Origin: Rhodospirillaceae bacterium UBA4468
GTDB taxonomy: Bacteria > Pseudomonadota > Alphaproteobacteria > Rhodospirillales > Casp-alpha2
DNA: 51,002 nucleotides
Direction: 5' to 3'
NCBI GenBank assembly: GCA_002389385.1
Contig: DGOK01000141.1
Span: forward strand, 1 to 51,002
Position 1 is the first letter of the stretch. Each line of letters opens with the position of its first letter. The notes below the pieces were generated by a model. The model saw nothing but the letters and a program-made list of their open reading frames with translations, did no database searches and was not told the DNA's origin. Positions 44,203 to 51,002 of the stretch are shown here, piece by piece. Position numbers and translations under genes: made by a program.

Positions 44203-45019
44203 GAAAATTGGCATTCTTGCTGGTGGTGGCGCGTTACCATGCCGCATTACGGATGCATGCGACAAAAACGATCAGGCATATCATGTCGTCGTCTTTGAAG
44301 GGCAGGGCGATCCCGACGCTTTTGTAGGCAAACCTCATGATATCATTCGCTTGGGCGCCGGTAGTGCAACGATCAAATGCTTTCGAAAGAACGGTTGTGA
44401 TCATGTTGTCATGGCAGGTGCCATTCGTCGGCCTTCCGTCGCAGAATTAAGACCTGACTGGTGGGGCATAAAATTCTTTGCAAAGTCTGGCGCACAAGTA
44501 CTCGGCGATGATGGGCTTTTACGTGCCCTCATCAACGCGCTAGAGGGTGAGGGTTTCACTGTCATTGGGGCTGATGATCTGGTGCCTGAGCTTTTGATGC
44601 CACAAGGCCTTATCGCAGATATTCAGCCCAACGACCTTAATAAACAAGATATTGAAATTGCGATCAAAGCGGCTTTATCTCTTGGTGAACAAGACATTGG
44701 GCAAGCAGCCGTTGCCTCAAAAGGTGATATCATTGCACGCGAAAGTGCCGGCGGTACAGATGCGATGCTCAAGGAATTGGTGGCCGTAAGTAACACCGGG
44801 GGCGTATTGGCAAAAACCCTCAAACCTAACCAGGAGCGCCGGGTTGATCTGCCAACAATAGGTCCAGAGACCATTATCAATGCGCACGCTGCAGGCCTTA
44901 AAGGTATCGCAGTGGAAGCGGGGAATGCATTTCTGCTTGAGCTTGATGAGACCGTAGCAAAAGCAAATGACTTGGGCGTATTCCTTGTGGGTACAGATGC
45001 AGAGGGCCATTGGTCATGA
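44192..45019 (+). CDS. lpxI: UDP-2,3-diacylglucosamine diphosphatase LpxI
   Basis: Hydrolyses UDP-2,3-diacylglucosamine to lipid X; the alphaproteobacterial replacement for LpxH (DUF1009 family). The 275-residue protein starts KKIGILAGGGALPCRI and contains SAGGTDAMLKE and the C-terminal GNAFLLELDETVAKANDLG. ATG 44192 gives the usual N-terminus; an earlier in-frame ATG would add 13 unlikely residues inside lpxA. It overlaps lpxB by 4 bases. Confidence 0.94.
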   Translation: MPPKKIGILAGGGALPCRITDACDKNDQAYHVVVFEGQGDPDAFVGKPHDIIRLGAGSATIKCFRKNGCDHVVMAGAIRRPSVAELRPDWWGIKFFAKSGAQVLGDDGLLRALINALEGEGFTVIGADDLVPELLMPQGLIADIQPNDLNKQDIEIAIKAALSLGEQDIGQAAVASKGDIIARESAGGTDAMLKELVAVSNTGGVLAKTLKPNQERRVDLPTIGPETIINAHAAGLKGIAVEAGNAFLLELDETVAKANDLGVFLVGTDAEGHWS

Positions 45020-46167
45020 GCGCCCCATTACACGTTTATCTGATTGCCGGAGAGCCGTCGGGAGATATCCTCGGCATGCGTTTGATGACGGCGATCCGTG
45101 CTTCAAGCACATCTGAGAATATTTCATTCTCGGGCGTCGGTGGTCCGCTTATGGAAGGAGAGGGACTTACGAGCCTTTTCCCCATGAGCGACTTAACCGT
45201 CATGGGCTTAACCGAAGTCCTGCAGCGCATTCCAAAGATCTTTGGACGTATTCGCCAAACAGCTGCCGATATCCGGGCAAAGAAACCAGATGTCATTGTC
45301 ACGATTGATGCGCCTGATTTTTGTTTTCGGGTCGCGAAGCGATTATCTGGCATGAATATTCCTATTGTTCATTATGTCGCGCCTTCGGTGTGGGCATGGC
45401 GACCGGGTCGCGCCAATAAAGTGGCCAAGCTTGTAGATCACGTGATGTGTCTGCTGCCATTTGAACCGCCGTATTTCGAGCGTGCTGGTGTCGATGCCAC
45501 GTTTGTTGGGCACTCAATCCTTGAAAGCGGTGCTAGGGATGGGGATGGAGTTGCCTTCAGACGCACGCACGGCATCCCTGAGACAACACCTGTCCTTGTG
45601 GTCTTGCCAGGAAGCCGTAAAGGCGAGGTATCGCGCTTGCTGAGCATATTTGGCGAAACGGTTAAACAAGCACAAGCCACGATTGAGGGCTTACAGGTTA
45701 TCATCCCCACAGTCGGTAACGTCGTGGACGCTGTGCGCACGGGAACGCAAGAATGGTCAAAGGCACTCATTGTCGAGGGTGAAGCTGAAAAATACGACGC
45801 ATTTGCCGCTGCCAACGCCGCATTAGCCGCAAGTGGGACGGTCTCGCTAGAATTGGCGATGGCTAGGGTGCCGAGCATCATTGGTTATCGGTTGTCGCCA
45901 CTGACGGCGATGGTCGCAAGGCGGTTGATCCGCGTCAAATATGCGTCAATTGTGAATATCATTTTGGACCGCGAGGCGATGCCTGAGTTTATCCAGGAAA
46001 AATGCACAGCAGATCAAGTGGCTCCCGCACTGATTAATCTGCTGCAACCCGGTCAACATCGTGATCAGCAATCGGGTGATATCGCCCAAGCGCTAAAAGC
46101 ACTACAATCTGGCGATACGCCGCCATCTAAGGCTGCGGCCAAGGTGGTTATAAAAGTCGCAGGTTGA
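45016..46167 (+). CDS. lpxB: lipid-A-disaccharide synthase
   Basis: GT19 glycosyltransferase joining lipid X and UDP-diacylglucosamine. The 383-residue protein begins VYLIAGEPSGDILGMRLM, with VHYVAPSVWAWRPGRA and LPGSRKGEV, all family-typical. ATG 45016 lies in the lpxI stop (ATGA); a TTG two codons earlier is less likely. It ends the outer-membrane gene run; the following 271 bases hold a repeat and the gltA terminator. Confidence 0.96.
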   Translation: MSAPLHVYLIAGEPSGDILGMRLMTAIRASSTSENISFSGVGGPLMEGEGLTSLFPMSDLTVMGLTEVLQRIPKIFGRIRQTAADIRAKKPDVIVTIDAPDFCFRVAKRLSGMNIPIVHYVAPSVWAWRPGRANKVAKLVDHVMCLLPFEPPYFERAGVDATFVGHSILESGARDGDGVAFRRTHGIPETTPVLVVLPGSRKGEVSRLLSIFGETVKQAQATIEGLQVIIPTVGNVVDAVRTGTQEWSKALIVEGEAEKYDAFAAANAALAASGTVSLELAMARVPSIIGYRLSPLTAMVARRLIRVKYASIVNIILDREAMPEFIQEKCTADQVAPALINLLQPGQHRDQQSGDIAQALKALQSGDTPPSKAAAKVVIKVAG

Positions 46168-46224
46168 TTTGCTGGCGTTCCAGAATAAGACAAAATTATA
46201 ATAAACGCGCCCATTTCACATATC

Positions 46225-46326
46225 CGTCACCCCGGCGAAGGCCTGGGTCTAGGATGAAGATAAAATCTGATCAATTGAGCCTGAGTTCATGAATTGCTCT
46301 GGATTCCGACCTGCGCCAGAATGACG
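46225..46326. repeat. degenerate palindromic repeat, family A
   Basis: CCGTCACCCCGGCGAAGGCC on the left and CCTGCGCCAGAATGACG on the right are the two arms of the well-known GTCAT-CCGCG type element, with a looser middle of about 60 bases. It lies between the convergent lpxB and gltA. No gene is seen in 46168-46438. Confidence 0.7.
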
Positions 46327-46376
46327 ATCTACGTTATCTTTCAACACATTGCCCAGATAAAGGAATTGCTTTTTCC

Positions 46377-46415
46377 CCAAAAGAAAAGCGGCGTAGGGTT
46401 GCCCCCACGCCGCTT
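46377..46415 (-). terminator. intrinsic terminator of gltA
   Basis: Minus-strand stem AAGCGGCGT with ACGCCGCTT (nine pairs, 46386-46394 and 46407-46415) around a loop with GGG/CCC pairing, followed by TTTTCTTTT. It lies 23 bases after the gltA stop. Confidence 0.9.
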
Positions 46416-46438
46416 AAGACTTGACCTATTGTAAGCGC

Positions 46439-47740
46439 TTAGCGCTTATCAACTGCAACGTAATCGCGTTGCTCAGCGCCCGTAAACAGCTGACGAGGAC
46501 GGCCAATTTTCTGACTTGGATCCTCAATCATCTCATTCCATTGCGCAATCCAACCCACTGTACGTGCAACAGCAAACAATGCTGTGAACATGGTTGTTGG
46601 AATACCCATTGCCTTAAAGATGATGCCTGAATAGAAATCGACGTTTGGATAGAGCTTCTTCTCGATAAAGTAGTCGTCCTCAAGGGCGATTTTCTCGAGT
46701 TCAAGCGCGATCTCAAGCAATGGCTCATTATGAACACCAAGAGCATCCAGAACCTTATGGCACTGGGTGCGCATAACGCGTGAGCGTGGATCGAAGTTCT
46801 TATAGACCCGGTGACCAAAGCCCATCAGACGGAATGGATCGTTTTTATCCTTAGCTTTAGCAACAAACTTATCAACGTTCGATTTATCACCAATTTCCTC
46901 GAGCATCTTAAGCACAGCTTCGTTAGCGCCGCCGTGTGCAGGACCCCACAAAGATGCGATACCCGCAGAGATACAAGCAAATGGGTTTGCCCCAGATGAA
47001 CCTGCCAAGCGAACTGTCGATGTCGACGCATTCTGCTCATGGTCAGCGTGAAGGATAAGGATAACGTCCATAGCACGTGCTAGGACTGGATCCATCTCGT
47101 ATTCTTCACATGGATTTGAGAACATCATATGCAAGAAGTTCTCAGCATAGCGAAGCTTGTTCTTTGGATACACGTAAGGCTGTCCAAGATTGTATTTGAA
47201 AGCCAAAGCCGCAATTGTCGGCATCTTCGCAATCATGCGATACGAAGCGATCATACGGTGCTTTGGATCGCTGATGTCTTGTGAGTCGTGATAGAACGCT
47301 GACAGCGCGCCAACCATACCACACATAACGGCCATAGGGTGCGCATCACGACGGAAGCCACGCAGGAACGTCTGCATCTGCTCATGGATCATCGTGTGAT
47401 ACGTAATGTCATGCTCAAACTTCACTTTCTGCTCACCACTTGGCAGGTTGCCATAAAGCAGCAAATAGCAGACTTCCATAAAGTCGGAATGTTCAGCCAA
47501 TTGTTCGATCGGATAGCCCCGATACAGCAGAACGCCTTCATCACCATCAATATAGGTGATTTTGGACTCGCAACTGCCCGTTGACGTGAAGCCAGGATCG
47601 TACGTAAAGCAGCCAGTTTCGGCATAAAGCTTACGAACATCGATTACATCGGGTCCAAGCGAGCCATGCATAACTGGTAAATCCCAGCTACTGCCGCTCT
47701 GATTATCCGTCAGGGTAAATGTTCTTTCGTTACTACTCAT
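46439..47740 (-). CDS. gltA: citrate synthase
   Basis: First enzyme of the TCA cycle, condensing acetyl-CoA and oxaloacetate; 433 residues, the hexameric type-II form of Gram-negative bacteria. Motifs: GSCESKITYIDGDEGVLLYR, LHADHEQNAS with a catalytic histidine, and GFGHRVYKNFDPRS with H310. It lies 93 bases downstream of gltX on the same strand. The spacer (47741-47833) has two imperfect stem-loops, one with arms ACGCC and GGCGT, but no clear terminator. Confidence 0.97.
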   Translation of the reverse strand: MSSNERTFTLTDNQSGSSWDLPVMHGSLGPDVIDVRKLYAETGCFTYDPGFTSTGSCESKITYIDGDEGVLLYRGYPIEQLAEHSDFMEVCYLLLYGNLPSGEQKVKFEHDITYHTMIHEQMQTFLRGFRRDAHPMAVMCGMVGALSAFYHDSQDISDPKHRMIASYRMIAKMPTIAALAFKYNLGQPYVYPKNKLRYAENFLHMMFSNPCEEYEMDPVLARAMDVILILHADHEQNASTSTVRLAGSSGANPFACISAGIASLWGPAHGGANEAVLKMLEEIGDKSNVDKFVAKAKDKNDPFRLMGFGHRVYKNFDPRSRVMRTQCHKVLDALGVHNEPLLEIALELEKIALEDDYFIEKKLYPNVDFYSGIIFKAMGIPTTMFTALFAVARTVGWIAQWNEMIEDPSQKIGRPRQLFTGAEQRDYVAVDKR

Positions 47741-47833
47741 TCAGGTCTCTCCTCTGTTGAACGCCATTTTAGGTAGTCAAAACGGCGTGCACGACCAGTA
47801 TCAGTTGGCCGTGTCGTTTAATTTCGCAACGAC

Positions 47834-49246
47834 TTACTTTACGTCGTCTAAGCGTGCCAATGTCTCATCGCGGCCTAATACGGCCATCACTTCAAATACA
47901 CTTGGCGAAACGCTGCTGCCTGTAAGGGCTGCGCGCAGTGGTGGTGCCACTTTTCCCAACTTCAACGAACATGCTTCAGCATAGGATTTAGCGGTATTTT
48001 GGACGGTTTCCTCCGTCCAATCTTCAACACCTGCGAGCTGAGCGCGCATCTTAGAAATGTGTTTACGCGCTTCAGTATCTAGAATTTGCGCCGCTTTTTC
48101 ATCGAGTGAAAGCGGGCGTAAAATAGCATAAAATTTAGCGTTATCAGTAAGTTCTACTAAGTTCTTCGCCCGTTCTTTTAAGCTATTCATACCCTTTTTT
48201 ACCCGAGCAGCAGCCCCTTCGGCAAGCATTCCGTTAAATTCAGATTTCAGGCGCTCCATAATGAGGTCACCCAATTGATCATTATCCATCTGACGGATGT
48301 AATGGCTATTAAGGGATTCGAGCTTTGCAAAGTCGAACCGTGCAGCCCCTTTACCGACGGCATCCAGCCCAAACCATTCAATTGCCTGAGCCGTAGATAT
48401 GATTTCTTCGTCACCATGTGACCAGCTGAGACGCATCAGGTAATTGCGCAGTGCCTCTGGCAAATATCCCATATCCCGGTAGGCATCGACGCCCAATGCG
48501 CCATGACGTTTTGATAGCTTGGCGCCATCGGGGCCGTGGATCAGCGGGATATGCGCAAACTCGGGCAGGTCCCAATCCATGGCTTTGAATAATTGGACCT
48601 GACGAAAAGCGTTCACGAGATGGTCGTCGCCTCGGATCACATGTGTGATTCCCATATCATGATCATCGACAACAACTGCCAACATATAAGTTGGCGTGCC
48701 ATCGCCGCGCAGTAAAACCATGTCATCAAGCTGTTCGTTAGTAATTTCAACCTTACCCTGAACGAGATCTTCGATCACTGTCATGCCTTCAAGCGGGGCT
48801 TTAAGCCTTACCGTCGGGGCAACGCCAGCAGGGGCTTCTGATGGATCGCGATCACGCCAGGTGCCGTCGTACATACGCTTATGGCCTTCAGCACGGGCCT
48901 TTTCACGCATGGCAGTCAATTCATCTGGGGTGCAATAGCATTTATACGCCATCCCTTTAGCGATTAACGCTTCAGCAACTTCCTGGTGGCGCTTGTATCC
49001 TTCGAATTGGGAAATGGCGTCACCATCCCAATCTATACCAAGCCAGCTCAGGCCATCGTAAATCGCAGCCACGGCCTCATCTGTTGAACGTGCCCGATCT
49101 GTATCTTCGATCCGCAGCAAGCATTTGCCACCATCACCATATTGTTCATGGTGCTTTGCAAACAGCCAGTTAAAGAGCGCTGTGCGGGCACCGCCAATAT
49201 GAAGAAATCCAGTCGGCGAGGGAGCAAATCGGGTAACAACAGGCAT
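47834..49246 (-). CDS. gltX: glutamyl-tRNA synthetase
   Basis: Charges tRNA-Glu, and possibly tRNA-Gln for later amidation. The 470-residue class I synthetase has TRFAPSPTGFLHIGGARTAL with the HIGH-type motif at 16-19, and KLSKRHG for KMSKS. The C-terminal anticodon-binding domain is present. ATG 49246 is preceded by AAGGAA six bases upstream; a TTG start ten codons earlier has no SD. It is divergent from comEC; the 180-base spacer shows AT-rich stretches but no promoter I would defend. Confidence 0.95.
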   Translation of the reverse strand: MPVVTRFAPSPTGFLHIGGARTALFNWLFAKHHEQYGDGGKCLLRIEDTDRARSTDEAVAAIYDGLSWLGIDWDGDAISQFEGYKRHQEVAEALIAKGMAYKCYCTPDELTAMREKARAEGHKRMYDGTWRDRDPSEAPAGVAPTVRLKAPLEGMTVIEDLVQGKVEITNEQLDDMVLLRGDGTPTYMLAVVVDDHDMGITHVIRGDDHLVNAFRQVQLFKAMDWDLPEFAHIPLIHGPDGAKLSKRHGALGVDAYRDMGYLPEALRNYLMRLSWSHGDEEIISTAQAIEWFGLDAVGKGAARFDFAKLESLNSHYIRQMDNDQLGDLIMERLKSEFNGMLAEGAAARVKKGMNSLKERAKNLVELTDNAKFYAILRPLSLDEKAAQILDTEARKHISKMRAQLAGVEDWTEETVQNTAKSYAEACSLKLGKVAPPLRAALTGSSVSPSVFEVMAVLGRDETLARLDDVK

Positions 49247-49426
49247 ATAGTTTCCTTGGTATTGCGCTTGGCTCAATGACCAAGCGAGGGCTTTTTAACA
49301 CAAATATCTCGCGTGTGCAGCATAATCACGCACATGTGTTACAAATAATCACAACTATTCTGATGCGCGTGCCATTCAAGCTGGCTGAAAATCAAGAAAA
49401 TCGACTAAACCTTACATAGGTATTGG

Positions 49427-51002
49427 ATGGCGCATTTCCAATATCACCAACGCTATTTGTCCATTCTGATACAAGAGCGCGCCCAATAGATTCTATGGCT
49501 TCCCGTCGGATTAGGGGTGGGTATTGTCGGATATTTTGAGTTGCCTTTCGAGCCATCAATTTAGCCAAGTATCGCGTTCTCCCTCAGCTTTGGCATTCTT
49601 CGCTTTGTCAGCACGCGAGATTTTTGGAAAATGTGTACCGTTTTCGGATTAATGATCTCTCTTGGCTTCGCAATCGCACAATGGCGAAGCCAGAATGTTC
49701 ATGCACCAATCCTCAAACATCAGCTTGGGCCTGTTATTGTGCAGGGCGAAATTATGCGCATTGAACCCACGTTAATGGGCGGCAAAGTCATTATAGACGC
49801 GCTGCAGATTGCGCGTTTACCACAAGACCAGACACCCCGGCGTGTGCGTCTGACCCTCAAAAGTAAAACACCTCAGTTAACGAATTACAGCCCGGGCGAT
49901 ATGATCTCGGCATTGGCTATTCTAAGGCCACCACCGCCACCAGCCATGCCGGGCTCATTCTACTTTCAACGCAGGGCTTATTTTAAAGAGATCGGGGCCT
50001 ATGGGTTTGTTTTGGGCGAGTTCACACGTATCGGCAAAAGTGAAAGCGACGGCCTTAATAGCCTCAGCAACAAAATAGAACACCTCCGACAGCAAATATC
50101 CGAGCATGTACGCAATGCTAACCCAACACCGACAGGTGCCGTTGATGCGGCATTGCTGACCGTGCATCGCGGCTACATACCTAAACCAACCCTTGAGGTC
50201 ATCAGAGATGCAGGAATTGCGCATTTGCTGGCGATCTCTGGCCTTCATATCGGTTTGGTTGCCAGTATAGTCTTTGGGGGTGTGAGGCTTTTACTCGCAA
50301 CGCCACTGGCAATGAGATTGCAGGTCAACGGCAAGAAGGTTGCCGCACTCGTCGCGATCCCAGCCGCATTTTCTTACGCCATTCTTGCTGGATTTACCGT
50401 GCCTACGGAGCGCGCCTTACTGATGACATGCCTGATACTCGTCGGCGTCCTCATTGATCGTCGGCACTAACGATGCGAAGCGTCTGCTGGGCTGCTATGA
50501 TTGTCCTGCTGTTCTCTCCGGAAAGTCTTGTTGGGCCTGGATTTCAAATGTCATTTGCCGCGGTTACGGCGTTAATTGCAGTATACGGATGGGCTTCAGA
50601 CCGCAGGCGCGCCGATATTGAGAGACATCGTCACCGAGGCATCATCGGAAAGGGTGCTCGCTACTTTGGTAGCATCATGCTGACAACGTTGATCGCTGGA
50701 TTGGCGACCTCACCGTTTGCCGTATATCACTTTCAGCATGTCGATGTCTTCGGCCTGATCACAAACGCAATTGCTGTCCCCATCGCCGCCCTTTGGGTTA
50801 TGCCAGCCGGTGTCCTTACAATGGTCAGCATGCCATTTGGTCTCGATGGCGTGCCGCTTTGGATTATTTTTCAAGGCATTGATCTTATCTTGGCCAGTGC
50901 CACATGGATCGCTGCCTTACCCGGTGCCGCCGCTGACGTCGTAGCCTCTTCGATACTTAGCCTCTGCCTTGTCACCGCTGGGGGCTTATGGCTGACGCTG
51001 TG
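49427..51002 (+). pseudogene. comEC: ComEC/Rec2 competence protein, two ambers and a frameshift, runs off right edge
   Basis: DNA-uptake channel protein of the inner membrane. The frame from ATG 49427 reads MAHFQYHQRYLSILIQERAQ, TAG (49487-49489), ILWLPVGLGVGIVGYFELPF..EPSI, TAG (49562-49564), PSIAFSLSFGILRF and on through DUF4131 and the ComEC core (DAGIAHLLAISGLHIGL). At about 50462-50467 one base is missing: DRRH-stop should be DRRALTMRS, and the new frame continues without a stop to the window end with GPGFQMSFAAVTALIAVYG and later helices. Both ambers stand where homologues, as I recall them, have tryptophan (ERxRWxLWLPV and EPPxW). A shorter restart at ATG 49631 would lose the first helices. 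Confidence 0.8.

Noticed and set aside
49247..49426. SOS-type operator in the gltX-comEC spacer
   Set aside because: No GTTC-N7-GTTC repeat or other clear operator could be found by eye.
16061..51002. UAG reassigned as tryptophan genome-wide
   Set aside because: nuoM, cdsA, dnaE and bamA end in TAG at the normal ends of their families, so UAG is a working stop; only partial suppression remains possible.

Overview
The window is chromosomal DNA from a free-living alphaproteobacterium, probably of Rhodospirillales type. The call rests on gene order: nuo operon-birA-coaX-rnj-mce-DUF1467 gene, then lolC-lolD-dnaE, then rpsB-tsf-pyrH-frr-uppS-cdsA-dxr-rseP-bamA-ompH-lpxD-fabZ-lpxA-lpxI-lpxB, then gltA/gltX and a divergent comEC. 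Supporting traits are LpxI instead of LpxH, one LolC-type permease, an S2 protein with an Ala/Glu/Pro-rich tail, and a BirA without the repressor domain. No tRNA, rRNA, CRISPR array, transposase or prophage was seen.

Layout. (1) 1-12035: end of nuoD, then nuoE to nuoN, the respiratory NADH dehydrogenase, almost without spacing. (2) 12032-16042: birA, coaX, rnj (RNase J), mce and a DUF1467 membrane protein. (3) 16043-24480: an accessory block inserted between DUF1467 and lolC, where proS often lies in relatives. It holds a GGCT-like pseudogene, tag, a frameshifted purine permease, a YrdC-like plus TauD-like pair, a heavily broken orphan gene with an unusual leader, an M24 peptidase and an Asp/Glu-racemase-like protein. 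(4) 24519-30440: lolC, lolD and dnaE, with a 467-base spacer before dnaE packed with repeats and a second, inverted copy of the orphan's promoter-leader. (5) 30524-31642: a GNAT acetyltransferase and a small membrane protein. (6) 31765-46167: translation factors, UMP kinase, then isoprenoid/phospholipid synthesis and outer-membrane biogenesis with lipid A synthesis. (7) 46439-51002: gltA and gltX on the minus strand, and a damaged comEC running off the right edge.

Two things stand out. First, a module of about 213 bp occurs twice, in inverted orientation about 4.1 kb apart: an inverted repeat over a -35 box, a promoter, two successive terminator-like hairpins, a strong ribosome binding site and the same first ten codons. 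The transcript would begin with an intrinsic terminator. Second, damage is selective: core genes are intact while four accessory or competence genes carry frameshifts or amber codons, and the three in-frame ambers all fall where I expect tryptophan.

Start sites were chosen by Shine-Dalgarno (SD) position and known family N-termini. Family assignments come from reading motifs, not from a database search.
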